Shown here: positions 37,468-46,079 of the stretch, piece after piece
Position numbering within the stretch: position 1 is the first letter of the stretch
How the letters are laid out: each line of letters begins with the position of its first letter
Assembly: GCA_963722295.1 (NCBI GenBank)
Contig: CAVRLB010000002.1
Span: 1-64,000, forward strand
DNA from: Brooklawnia sp032229645
GTDB taxonomy: Bacteria; Actinomycetota; Actinomycetes; Propionibacteriales; Propionibacteriaceae
Reading direction: 5' to 3'
Length of the DNA: 64,000 nt
The notes under the pieces: generated by a model
Told to the model about the DNA's origin: nothing
Databases searched by the model: none
Seen by the model: the letters and a program-made list of their open reading frames with translations, nothing else
Program-made: the position numbers and the translations under genes

Positions 37468-38376
37468 ATGAGAATTTCGCTGGTACTGGGCTCCGGCGGC
37501 GCCCGGGGATATGCCCATATCGGGGCCATCGAGGAGCTACTCTCACGAGGCCACGAGATCGTCGCGGTGGCCGGCTCGTCCATAGGTGCGCTGGTCGGGG
37601 GTGCCTACGCGGCCGGACGACTGGACGATCTCAAGCAAACCGCGCTCAAACTCACCCGCGCCGACCTATGGATGATGGCGCAGCCGTCGCTGAATACACC
37701 CGGGCTGCTCAAACTCGACCGGGTGATGAAGCGGATGGAACAAGTAGTCGGCGATGTCCGCATCGAGGAGCTGCCGATGCCCTATACCGCCGTGGCCACC
37801 GATCTGCTCGCCGGGCGGGAGATCTGGTTTCACAGTGGCCCCCTGCTGACAGCGATCCGGGCGTCCATCGCCATTCCATCGGTCTTCCAGCCGATCATGC
37901 TGCACGGCCGGCTGCTGGTGGACGGTGGCGTGGTGAATCCACTGCCCATGGAGACCTCACTGCGCCTGGACGCCGATCTGACCGTGGCGGTCTCTCTGTT
38001 CGGCCGCGAGCGCGGCTGGGAGCACGGCAGTGCGATCGAGATCTCGTCCGACGAGTCCAGCAGCAATCCGCTGAACAGACTCCAGGAGCGCCTGGCCGAC
38101 GTGCTGCCGACGGCCCGCGCGCGAGCGGTCAGGAGCGCGCCCACCGACCCATTCGAGCCGCTGCCGCCCGATCTGGATCTGACCGACATGCTCACGATGT
38201 CGCTCGACGTCATGCACGAGCGCATCCAGGCCTCCCGGGTAGCCGTCAACCCGCCCGATGTGCACGTCGAGGTACCGGCCCGCACGTCTACCCTCTTCGA
38301 TTTCGATCAGGCAGCACGGATCATCGAGATCGGGCGTCAGTTGGCCGCCGAGCAGTTCGATGAGGCGGGGCTCTAG
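37468..38376 (+). CDS. Patatin-like phospholipase (RssA type)
   Basis: A 302-residue alpha/beta hydrolase of the patatin family. The oxyanion hole is GSGGARGYAHIG, the nucleophile Ser is in GSSIGALVGGAYA, and the Asp of the catalytic dyad is in LVDGGVVNPLP. AAGGAG precedes the ATG by 6 nt. It cleaves phospholipids or acyl esters in the family. The physiological substrate is unknown. Confidence 0.92.
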   Translation: MRISLVLGSGGARGYAHIGAIEELLSRGHEIVAVAGSSIGALVGGAYAAGRLDDLKQTALKLTRADLWMMAQPSLNTPGLLKLDRVMKRMEQVVGDVRIEELPMPYTAVATDLLAGREIWFHSGPLLTAIRASIAIPSVFQPIMLHGRLLVDGGVVNPLPMETSLRLDADLTVAVSLFGRERGWEHGSAIEISSDESSSNPLNRLQERLADVLPTARARAVRSAPTDPFEPLPPDLDLTDMLTMSLDVMHERIQASRVAVNPPDVHVEVPARTSTLFDFDQAARIIEIGRQLAAEQFDEAGL

Positions 38377-38412
38377 CCGCTCGCCCTTGGTTCGGGTTCT
38401 TAAGCTGGAGGC

Positions 38413-39057
38413 ATGTTCGGTTTCAGGAAGAACGTGCGCGTGACCGCGGAAACTGCCTTGTCAGGACGCGAGACTCCGGTGGCGGACCCCCGCCTGCCGC
38501 ACCGGATCTTCGGCGAACCACTGAATGCGGAACATCCAGGAAGTCAGACTGCCTACTTCGCGCTCGGATGCTTCTGGGGCGCGGAGAAGCTCTTCTGGCG
38601 CCGGCCAGGCGTGGTTTCGACCGCGGTCGGCTATCAGGGCGGATTCACGCCGAACCCGACATACCAGCAGGTTTGCACCGGGTTGACCGGGCATGCGGAG
38701 ACCGTCCGGGTGGTCTTCGATCCCTCCGAGATCAGCTACGCCGAACTGGTGCGGGTCTTCTTCGAAAGCCACGATCCCACTCAGGGCGACCGACAGGGCA
38801 ACGACAGCGGCACGCAATACCGTTCGGCGATCTTCACCGTCTCGGACGACCAGCAGCAGATCGCCGAGAAGGTACGCGCCGACTACCAGCATGCCCTGAC
38901 CGATGCGGGCTATGGCCAGATCACCACATCGATCGAGCCGGCCCCACCGTTCTATCTCGCCGAGGACTATCACCAGCAATACCTGGACGCGAACCAGGGC
39001 GGCTACGACTGTCATGTCAGAACCGGGGTTGCCTGCCCAGCCTCAGCGGGCACCTGA
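38413..39057 (+). CDS. msrA: Peptide-methionine (S)-S-oxide reductase MsrA
   Basis: Repairs oxidised methionine in proteins. The 214-residue protein has the GCFWGAEKLFWRRPGV active site (catalytic Cys near residue 53), GYQGGFTPNPTYQQVCTGLTGHAE, and the tail AEDYHQQYL. A C-terminal resolving Cys follows (VACPAS). The ATG is 6 nt after TAAGCT and also has GGAGG, so it could be read either way. Confidence 0.96.
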   Translation: MFGFRKNVRVTAETALSGRETPVADPRLPHRIFGEPLNAEHPGSQTAYFALGCFWGAEKLFWRRPGVVSTAVGYQGGFTPNPTYQQVCTGLTGHAETVRVVFDPSEISYAELVRVFFESHDPTQGDRQGNDSGTQYRSAIFTVSDDQQQIAEKVRADYQHALTDAGYGQITTSIEPAPPFYLAEDYHQQYLDANQGGYDCHVRTGVACPASAGT

Positions 39058-39165
39058 ATCTCTAGTTGGGGTTTAGCCCAGTTCTTTTCTCATCTCAGCT
39101 AGTCGCGCCGATTTGACCGTTAAGGAAAATCTCAGCGGGCTAGCCATGGCTCCGTGGATCCACTT

Positions 39166-39252
39166 ACGGTCGCGGAGATAGCCAGAGCTATGTCTGTCTG
39201 CACGCGACACCATCGCGCGGACGACGCCGAGTTCCGGCCATCACCCCGACCG
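39166..39252 (+). promoter_or_regulatory. Candidate c-di-AMP riboswitch (ydaO/yuaA) before the Rpf gene
   Basis: The ~217 nt leader is structured. CGGTCG (39167-39172) pairs with CGACCG (39247-39252) and closes a multi-stem element. The 3' part GCCGAGTTCC...CATCACCCCGACCGC resembles the conserved 3' half of ydaO/yuaA aptamers. c-di-AMP riboswitches are known upstream of actinobacterial rpf and SH3 or NlpC hydrolase genes. The paralogous leader at 41390-41481 has the same outer stem. The aptamer probably extends further 5'; only the core is marked. Confidence 0.55.
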
Positions 39253-39274
39253 CTGCGTGGAAGGAACCGGAAGC

Positions 39275-40549
39275 ATGGGATTCACCAGGAAGACGCGGGC
39301 ACGAGTCGCTGGCATCGTCGCGACCGGCACACTGCTGACAGGCGCCGTCATCATCCCGCAGATGGCGATAGCGTCCAACACCACCATCGTGGCGACCGCC
39401 TCGCTCAATGTGCGCCTGGAACCCACCACCAACTCACAGATTCTCGGCGTCCTATCGTCGGGTGAGCAGGTGGAGCGCCGCGGCGACGCTCAGGGTGAAT
39501 GGACGCCGGTGCGCTACAACGGACAAGACGCTTGGGTCTTCTCCGCCTACACGAGTCTCGGAGGCGTCGAATCGGCCACCGGCGGTACCGCCAGCGCGAC
39601 CGTTGCGGTGAACGTGCGGGCCGGGGCGTCCACTCTCGCCAGCATCCTCGGCACCCTCGGCGTTGGGGAGAGCGTCAATGTGACCGGTGACCAGGTCGGC
39701 GGCTGGATTCCGGTCTCGTACAACGGACGTAACGGCTTCGTCTACGCGGTCTACCTGTCGTTCGATTCCTCGACCGACGCTCCGGACACCAACACCGGTG
39801 TGAGCGGCGACGCGACAGCAACCACCGCACTCAATGTGCGCTTCGGCCCCAGCACCGACTATGGCGTGCTGGCCGTGTTGAGCACCGGCGAATCGGTTAC
39901 CACGCGAGGCGGTGACGACGACGGCTGGACCCCGATCAGCTACCGCGGTCAGGACGCCTGGGTCGCCACCCGGTATCTATCGACCAGCGGTGGTGAGGGA
40001 GGTGACGACGCCGACGAGCCGACGACTACCGATGATGGCGATGAGGCGTCGGAGACCTCCACCGGATACACCACAACCGATGTGAACCTGCGCACGGGGC
40101 CCGGGCTCGATTACCGAGTCGTCCGGGTGCTTGGCGCAAACACCGAGGTCGAACTCACCGGTCTCACCCAGAACGGCTACAGCCAGCTGGACGACGACGG
40201 CACGCTGCGCTGGATCTCCACCACCTACCTGAGCGATGAGCCGGTCAGCACGAGCAGCGCCGGGTCGGACGACTCGAGTGGCGGCGATTCGGGCTCGGTC
40301 GATACCAGCACCTGGGATGCCATCGCCCAGTGCGAGTCAAGCGGTAACTGGTCCATCAACACCGGCAACGGCTACTACGGCGGAGTTCAGTTCAGCTACT
40401 CCACCTGGCTCGCCTTCGGCGGCGGCGAATATGCACCGACCGCGAACCTGGCAACCAAGGCCCAGCAGATCGAGATCGCCGAGAAGGTCCTCGCTGTTCA
40501 GGGCTGGGGCGCGTGGCCGGCCTGCAGCTCGAAGCTTGGGCTCCGCTGA
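39275..40549 (+). CDS. Secreted SH3-repeat Rpf-type transglycosylase
   Basis: A 424-residue secreted muralytic enzyme. A signal peptide (~1-33, ending MAIA) is followed by four bacterial SH3 repeats (each with LNVR..p...s.ilgvl..Ge.v), an acidic Ser/Thr/Asp linker, and a C-terminal resuscitation-promoting-factor domain: WDAIAQCESSGNW with the catalytic Glu, GYYGGVQFSYSTWLAFGG, and AEKVLAVQGWGAWPACS with the paired Cys. Rpf enzymes cut peptidoglycan and wake dormant cells. The ATG has GGAAGGAACC upstream. Likely under the riboswitch before it. Confidence 0.92.
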   Translation: MGFTRKTRARVAGIVATGTLLTGAVIIPQMAIASNTTIVATASLNVRLEPTTNSQILGVLSSGEQVERRGDAQGEWTPVRYNGQDAWVFSAYTSLGGVESATGGTASATVAVNVRAGASTLASILGTLGVGESVNVTGDQVGGWIPVSYNGRNGFVYAVYLSFDSSTDAPDTNTGVSGDATATTALNVRFGPSTDYGVLAVLSTGESVTTRGGDDDGWTPISYRGQDAWVATRYLSTSGGEGGDDADEPTTTDDGDEASETSTGYTTTDVNLRTGPGLDYRVVRVLGANTEVELTGLTQNGYSQLDDDGTLRWISTTYLSDEPVSTSSAGSDDSSGGDSGSVDTSTWDAIAQCESSGNWSINTGNGYYGGVQFSYSTWLAFGGGEYAPTANLATKAQQIEIAEKVLAVQGWGAWPACSSKLGLR

Positions 40550-40584
40550 CCTTTGCGTGACTTCCCGACTCCTAGAGTGGACGC

Positions 40585-41280
40585 ATGAGTCCGGCCGTGA
40601 TCGTCACGTTGATCCTCATCATAGGCATCGGATTGGTGATGGCTGCCGCCATGGCCGACCGACGCAGTGCTGCCCGGGCAGAAGGCGCCGATTTGGCGAC
40701 CATGGACGAGGCCGGCCGGCGCACTCGTCCGGCCGCCGATAGACAAGCACCACTCGGACCGCCCGCATACGTCACCACCGATCAGTTGCTGCGCAACGCG
40801 CCGGCCGCCGGCCGCTTCACACCCGATCAGGAACGCGATCTCGCCTCCAGGCTGGCGGCCCCGTCTACGGTGCGGGTCGAGTGCCAGCTGGCTACCTCGA
40901 CGCTGGCCACTCACACCGGCGAACGCGCGATCCTCGACCAGCCGCGAGTACTGGTCTGCGCCGATGGCATCACGCGGTTGCGAGAAATCCTGCCGCTGCT
41001 GGGCACCGCGTCTGCGGATATGCGACCGCTGCTGATCGCGGCACCGACCATCGACGCGGATGTGTCGGAGACGATCATCGCCAACAAGCTCGGCGGCAAG
41101 CTGCAGATCTGCGTAGTGCTCGGCCAGGTCGAGGCACTGGAGCAGTTGGCCACCGCCACCGGAAGCACACCGGTGGTCTTCGCCGATCGTCAGACCGGCG
41201 CGGTCGTCTTCACCGAGCTGGGACAGCCGGCCACGATCGTCGCCGATCGGTCTGCTTGCTGGGTGATCAGTGCGACCTGA
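40585..41280 (+). CDS. Membrane-anchored protein resembling the GroEL apical domain
   Basis: A 231-residue protein. A single N-terminal helix (VIVTLILIIGIGLVMAAAMA) precedes Arg-rich residues, which predicts a cytoplasmic C-terminal part. The last ~125 residues follow the GroEL apical domain: LDQPRVLVCADGITRLREIL (GroEL ESPFILLADKKISNIREML), RPLLIAAPTIDADVSETII (KPLLIIAEDVEGEALATLV), NKLGGKLQICVV (NTMRGIVKVAAV), and a GQPATIVADRSACWVI tail (GQAKRVVINKDTTTII). The equatorial ATPase and intermediate domains are absent, as is most of the GDRRKAM loop. ATG is 6 nt after TAGAGT. Function unknown; binding of unfolded polypeptide is only a hypothesis. Confidence 0.75.
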   Translation: MSPAVIVTLILIIGIGLVMAAAMADRRSAARAEGADLATMDEAGRRTRPAADRQAPLGPPAYVTTDQLLRNAPAAGRFTPDQERDLASRLAAPSTVRVECQLATSTLATHTGERAILDQPRVLVCADGITRLREILPLLGTASADMRPLLIAAPTIDADVSETIIANKLGGKLQICVVLGQVEALEQLATATGSTPVVFADRQTGAVVFTELGQPATIVADRSACWVISAT

Positions 41281-41389
41281 ACCTCTAGTTGGGGTTGAGC
41301 TGAATGATTCTCTCATTTTTGCTTGTCAGCAACACATCAGAGGTTTATCGAGGTCTCAGGTGCCTGGTCGCAGGCTGCCCCGTGCACTT

Positions 41390-41481
41390 ACGGTCGCAAC
41401 GTTGGCTGGGGTTAGGCGTGGTCACGCGCGGTGCGTGTGACCGGGGAAGACGCCGGTAACCCCCAGCCATCACACGACCGT
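41390..41481 (+). promoter_or_regulatory. Candidate c-di-AMP riboswitch (ydaO/yuaA) before the second SH3 gene
   Basis: A nested structure is visible. ACGGTCG (41390-41396) pairs with CGACCGT (41475-41481). GGCTGGGGTTA (41404-41414) pairs with TAACCCCCAGCC (41457-41468, one bulge). GGCG/CGCC and GGTCAC/GTGACC (41420-41425, 41437-41442) form inner stems. ACTTACGGTCGC is shared exactly with the leader at 39163, and CTCTAGTTGGGGTT about 105 nt upstream is shared too. The identity as ydaO/yuaA is inferred from gene context and partial sequence resemblance. Confidence 0.55.
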
Positions 41482-41504
41482 TGCCTGGAAGGAACCCCAG
41501 CACG

Positions 41505-42962
41505 ATGACAGCAAAGAAGAGATCACGAACGGCAGTGGCAAGCATCGCGGTCGCCGGCGTACTCGTCGGCGGGAGCCTTGTCGTCCCTCAACTCGCAATC
41601 GCAGCCAACAACACGCTCACCGCCACCACAGCGGTCAACGTGCGCATCGAACCAACGATCAGTTCGCAGATTCTCGGTACGCTGGCGGCTGGCGAGCAGG
41701 TCGAGCGGCGAGGTGACCCGCAGGGCGAGTGGACTCCCGTCAGCTATAACGGCCAGGACGCGTGGGTCTACTCCGAATACACCAGTCTGGGCGGCAGCGA
41801 GTCCGCCTCGGGTGGCACCGCCACGGCCACCGCGCAGTTGAACGTCCGGGCAGGGATGTCCACGCTCACCAGCATCCTGGGAACCCTCGCCGTGGGCGAG
41901 ACGGTGAGCGTCACCGGGGCCCAGGTCGGAGGTTGGGTTCCGGTCTCCTACAAGGGTCATGACGGCTACGCCTTCACCACCTACCTCTCGTTCGACTCGA
42001 CCACCGAGGATCCGGCCACCAACGACGAGAACTCGGACGACGTCGAGTCCGCGGCCCCGGATGCCACCGATGATGGCACCACGGACAATGGCAGCACGAA
42101 TGACGGCGCTACCGGAACAGCGACGGCGACCACAGCACTCAATGTGCGCTCCGGACCCGGCACCAGCTACAGCGTGATCTCGGTTCTGAAGACCGGCGAG
42201 GCGGTCACCACGACCGGCGATGATCAGGACGGCTGGACTCCGATCAGCTTCAACGGCCAGGGCGCCTGGGTCTCGACACAGTACTTGTCCACCAGCGGCA
42301 GCACAGCTGAGGACGAGGAAGAGAGCAGCGACGGCCAGACCGAGACCGCTTACACCACTACCGACGTCAATCTGCGTACCGGACCCGGGCTCGACTACCG
42401 GATCGTCCGTGTCTTGAGCCCGAATACCGAAGTCGAGCTGACCGGTCTCACTCAGAACGGCTTCAGCCAGGTGGACGACGACGGCACGCTGCGCTGGATT
42501 TCGACCACCTACCTCAGCGACGAAACGGTCAGCACCAACACCGGCTCGGGCTCGACGGCGGGTCCGAGCGTGCCGAGTGGTTCGAACACCGGCACCTCGC
42601 TGAACACGGGTGGATCGTCGGGTCTCGACGGTCTGACCGCCAGCGGTAAAGGCATCGTCTATGAGATTCGCGAAGTGTTCCCGCAGATCACCACCATGTA
42701 CGGTGTGCGCGCGGATTCGCTTCCCGACCACCCGAGCGGACGCGCGGTCGACATCATGATGCCGAATGGGTCCAGCGACGTGGACTTGGGCAATGAGATA
42801 GCCGCGTACCTGCAGGATCACGCCGATGAACTCAACATCGAGTACCTGATCTGGCGTCAGCGCATCTGGATCAACGGACAAAGCGGTTGGACAGCGATGG
42901 CCGATCGCGGTGGCATCACCGCCAACCACTACGATCACGTGCACGTGACGGTCAACTACTGA
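41505..42962 (+). CDS. Secreted SH3-repeat protein with M15-like C-terminal peptidase domain
   Basis: A 485-residue secreted paralogue of the protein at 39275. Signal peptide (~1-34, ending LAIA), four SH3 repeats nearly parallel to its neighbour, and a Ser/Gly/Thr linker. The C-terminal ~110 residues differ: YGVRADSLPDHPSGRAVDIMM and NHYDHVHVTV supply the His-x6-Asp and His-x-His zinc ligands of LAS/M15-type peptidoglycan peptidases (ARB_07466-like). GGAAGGAACC lies before the ATG. It converges on pdxR, ending 11 nt inside it. Confidence 0.9.
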   Translation: MTAKKRSRTAVASIAVAGVLVGGSLVVPQLAIAANNTLTATTAVNVRIEPTISSQILGTLAAGEQVERRGDPQGEWTPVSYNGQDAWVYSEYTSLGGSESASGGTATATAQLNVRAGMSTLTSILGTLAVGETVSVTGAQVGGWVPVSYKGHDGYAFTTYLSFDSTTEDPATNDENSDDVESAAPDATDDGTTDNGSTNDGATGTATATTALNVRSGPGTSYSVISVLKTGEAVTTTGDDQDGWTPISFNGQGAWVSTQYLSTSGSTAEDEEESSDGQTETAYTTTDVNLRTGPGLDYRIVRVLSPNTEVELTGLTQNGFSQVDDDGTLRWISTTYLSDETVSTNTGSGSTAGPSVPSGSNTGTSLNTGGSSGLDGLTASGKGIVYEIREVFPQITTMYGVRADSLPDHPSGRAVDIMMPNGSSDVDLGNEIAAYLQDHADELNIEYLIWRQRIWINGQSGWTAMADRGGITANHYDHVHVTVNY

Positions 42963-44393
42963 TCATTCGGAGATGCTGCGCGGCGGGATACCCTGCAGCG
43001 GCGGCCTCGGCTATCAGCTTGAGGCCGTGCTCCAGATCGACCTCGTCCACCCCACCGAAGCCGAAGACGATGCCCGAACTGCCGGCATCCATCCAGTACT
43101 GCGACAGCGGACCGACCCGCACCCCCGTGCGGCGAGGTCCGCCACGACTTCGGCTTCGGGACGAACGGTCTCCACCACGGCATGCAGTCCCCCGTCCATC
43201 GGATAGACGCGTACTCCTGGCACCTCGGCCAGCGCTTGCACCACCTGAGCCCGCCGACGGCGATAGCGGTTGCGCATCCGCTGAGTGTGCAGCCGAAGAG
43301 CACCGCTGCTCAGATAGTTCGCGACAGCACGCTGGGTCACCAGCCCCACGGGCTGGCCGAGGTCTTCGCGGGTCGCGGCCACCGGCCCGATCAGCCATTG
43401 CGGTAGCGCGAGGTATCCGGCAGCGAGGGTCGGAGTGAGAGTCTTCGAGAGCGTGCCAAGCAGCACCACACGTCCATCCGAGGGATCGTCGAGCGAAGCC
43501 AGCGCGGGCAACGGCTCCGAGGCGTAGCGCAGTTCGGAGTCGTAATCGTCCTCGACGATCACCACTCGATGCTTTCGCGCCCACACCAGCAGCAGCTGGC
43601 GCCGGTCGACCGGCAACGACCCGCCTAGCGGATACTGGTGACTCGGCGTCACGACGAGCACATCGGGCGCATCGGACCCCGTCGGCAGATCTGCCACCCG
43701 CAGACCCCGCTCATCCACCCGCATCGGCACTACCTTTGCGCCAAGTCGTGCCGGGACCTTTCGCAGCGACGGATAGCCCGGCTCTTCGACTCCGACCCGT
43801 AGCCGCGCAGGATTCCCGTCAGCCAACGCGAGCAGCAACAGACCAAAGCCCTCACGTCCACCGCCGGTCACCGCAAGCTGGGATGGGTCACGAACCACCG
43901 CGCGCATCCGCCGCAGATGCTCGGTCCATGCGGCGCGGAGTTCCATCAACCCGAGCGCAGGCACGGATTCCTCCACCGACGCAGCGGAGGCCTGACGCCA
44001 AGCCGACTTCCAGGCTGGACCGACCACGTCACGGGCCCATGGCTGTCCCGGCCGCAGATCGAGTTCGGACGACGCCTCGGCAGCCATCGGCGGTGTCACA
44101 GACTTGACACTCGGGTAGACCCGGCGGAGTTTCGGATTCACCACCGTCGAGCGTCCGGCAACGGCGCTGAGATATCCCTCGGCCAGCAGCTGATCGTATC
44201 CGGCGACCACGGAGCCACGAGAGACACTCAGGTGAGCGGCAAGCGCCCGGGTGGACGGCACGGCGTCTCCGGGCGAGAGCACCGTCTCGCTGATGAGCCG
44301 CCGGAGTTCGCCGGCGAGTTGCGCGGGGATCGTGCTCTGCCCTTCCTCGCCGCCGAGCCGGATAGGGACAGTGATCTCTGGAGCGTTACGCAC
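42952..44393 (-). pseudogene. pdxR: MocR-type regulator PdxR, frameshifted near the 3' end
   Basis: A GntR winged helix (AQLAGELRRLISETVLSPGDAVPSTRALAAHLSVSRGSVVAGYDQL) is fused to an aminotransferase-like domain with the PLP Lys in LGTLSKTLTPTLAAGY. It normally activates pdxST and represses itself when PLP is scarce. The frame breaks after DLAARG at a run of five C on the plus strand (43122-43126). In the other frame the expected tail continues (VRVGPLSQYWM...IVFGFGG...HLRMISS) to 42952. One extra base would restore the gene, so either a fresh mutation or a homopolymer error. As read, translation ends at 43014. Start taken as GTG 44393. Confidence 0.8.
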
Positions 44394-44472
44394 CAGACCA
44401 GGATACCGGTCTATCTGTATTGGGGTATTTCTGGATCTTGGAACAGACCAGTATCGCGTCCATGATGAGTGC
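44394..44472. promoter_or_regulatory. pdxR-pdxS divergent regulatory region with direct repeat
   Basis: CAGACCAG occurs at 44394-44401 and again at 44444-44451, exactly 50 bp apart, about five helical turns. Between them ATACC (44403) and GGTAT (44434) form a loose dyad, and CATGAT lies 6 nt before the pdxS ATG. MocR regulators are known to bind direct repeats in such intergenic regions. The role is inferred from position. Confidence 0.5.
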
Positions 44473-45369
44473 ATGACGCAATCAACTGGTTCTCCTCTGG
44501 TCAAGCGCGGCTTGGCCGAGATGCTCAAGGGCGGCGTGATCATGGACGTCGTCACCCCTGAACAGGCACGCATCGCCGAAGATGCCGGAGCTGTGGCGGT
44601 GATGGCGTTGGAACGGGTTCCCGCCGATATCCGGGCCCAGGGCGGCGTGGCCCGCATGAGCGATCCCGACCTCATCAGCGCGATCATCGACGCGGTGTCG
44701 ATCCCGGTGATGGCCAAGGCACGGATCGGACATTTCGTTGAGGCGCAGGTGCTGGAGTATCTGAAGGTGGACTATATCGACGAGTCCGAAGTGCTATCCC
44801 CCGCCGACTACGCCAATCACATCGACAAACATGCCTTCACCGTGCCCTTCGTCTGCGGCGCGACCAACCTGGGCGAGGCGTTGCGCCGGATCGCCGAGGG
44901 TGCGGCGATGATCCGTTCGAAGGGCGAGGCCGGCACCGGGGACGTCTCGGAGGCGACCAAGCACATCCGCACGATCCGCCATGAGATCGCGGTTCTCAAG
45001 GCGACCTATGACTCGAATCCGGACGAACTCTATGTGGCCGCCAAGCAGTTGCAAGCGCCGTACGAGATCGTCCGTGAGGTCGCACAGACCGGAGCCCTAC
45101 CGGTGGTGCTCTTCACCGCCGGCGGTGTGGCTACGCCCGCCGACGCCGCGCTGATGATGCAACTCGGCGCCGAGGGCGTCTTCGTGGGCTCGGGCATCTT
45201 CAAATCGGGCAACCCGGCCGCCCGGGCCGCTGCGATCGTCAAGGCCGCCGCCCAGTACGACGACCCAACCGCCATCACCGAAGCCTCCCGCGGTCTCGGC
45301 GAAGCCATGGTCGGCATCAACGTCGCCGATCTGCCTGCGCCACACCGGCTGGCAGAACGAGGATGGTAG
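44473..45369 (+). CDS. pdxS: Pyridoxal 5'-phosphate synthase subunit PdxS
   Basis: The 298-residue synthase subunit makes PLP from ribose 5-phosphate, glyceraldehyde 3-phosphate and ammonia supplied by PdxT. The catalytic Lys residues are in MDVVTPEQARIAEDAGAVAVMALERVP..., in VMAKARIGHFVEAQ and in IRSKGEAGTG. The pattern FTAGGVATPADAALMMQLGAEGVFVGSGIFKSG is invariant in the family. The ATG lies at the end of the pdxR intergenic region. Confidence 0.98.
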   Translation: MTQSTGSPLVKRGLAEMLKGGVIMDVVTPEQARIAEDAGAVAVMALERVPADIRAQGGVARMSDPDLISAIIDAVSIPVMAKARIGHFVEAQVLEYLKVDYIDESEVLSPADYANHIDKHAFTVPFVCGATNLGEALRRIAEGAAMIRSKGEAGTGDVSEATKHIRTIRHEIAVLKATYDSNPDELYVAAKQLQAPYEIVREVAQTGALPVVLFTAGGVATPADAALMMQLGAEGVFVGSGIFKSGNPAARAAAIVKAAAQYDDPTAITEASRGLGEAMVGINVADLPAPHRLAERGW

Positions 45370-45989
45370 CCGCCCCCACGATCGGCGTACTCGCGCTGCA
45401 AGGCGGCGTGCGCGAGCACACCCGGTTGCTGACCGAACTCGGTGCCCGGATCACGCTGCTGCGTCGTCCGGCCGACTTGGTCGGAGCCGACGGGTTGCGC
45501 GTCGACGGGCTCGTGTTGCCCGGCGGGGAATCGTCCACCATCGATCGACTCGTGCGCTGGCTCGATATGGACGAGCCACTCAGGGCTGCAATCGCCGGCG
45601 GGCTGCCGACGCTCGGCACCTGCGCCGGGCTCGTGCTGCTGGCCCAGCGGATCGTCGATCCGGCACCAGGCCAGCAGTCCCTCGCAATATTGGACATCAC
45701 GGTGCAGCGCAATGCCTTCGGCCCGCAGGTGGATTCGGCCGAGGTGGAGCTGCGCACTCCCTACGGCGCCGCCAAGGTGGCATTCATCCGGGCGCCGAGA
45801 GTGACCGAGACCGGGCCCGGGGTTGAGATCATCGCCAGGCATGCCGGGAGCGTGGTCGGCGTCCGTCGGGGAGCGATCACCGGCGTGGCATTCCACCCCG
45901 AGCTGACTGCGGAACCTCTATTGCATCGACTTCTGCTGAGCGATATCGGCACCGAATCGCGGCTCACCCCGACCTTGGCAGGCCGCTAG
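45363..45989 (+). CDS. pdxT: Pyridoxal 5'-phosphate synthase glutaminase subunit PdxT
   Basis: The 208-residue glutaminase feeds ammonia to PdxS. The class I amidotransferase motifs are all present: VLALQGGVREH, LVLPGGESSTIDRL, the nucleophile Cys in LGTCAGLVLLA, and the His-Glu pair in GVAFHPELT. It overlaps pdxS by 7 nt, so the two are coupled. Confidence 0.97.
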   Translation: MVAAPTIGVLALQGGVREHTRLLTELGARITLLRRPADLVGADGLRVDGLVLPGGESSTIDRLVRWLDMDEPLRAAIAGGLPTLGTCAGLVLLAQRIVDPAPGQQSLAILDITVQRNAFGPQVDSAEVELRTPYGAAKVAFIRAPRVTETGPGVEIIARHAGSVVGVRRGAITGVAFHPELTAEPLLHRLLLSDIGTESRLTPTLAGR

Positions 45990-46040
45990 TCTCGCTGGTC
46001 TCCCGCGCCCAACCGGTGGGACCGACCACCAGCACCGCCT

Positions 46041-46070
46041 CCTGGTAGGTAGCCTGATCTACCTACCAGG
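46041..46070. promoter_or_regulatory. Perfect TetR-type operator
   Basis: CCTGGTAGGTAG (46041-46052) and CTACCTACCAGG (46059-46070) are perfect inverted arms of 12 bp around the 6 bp CCTGAT. The site ends 9 nt before the GTG of the tetR gene, and its last AGG also forms part of the ribosome site AGGAGG. Self-repression of the tetR-efflux pair is the obvious reading. Confidence 0.8.
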
Positions 46071-46079
46071 AGGATCGAC

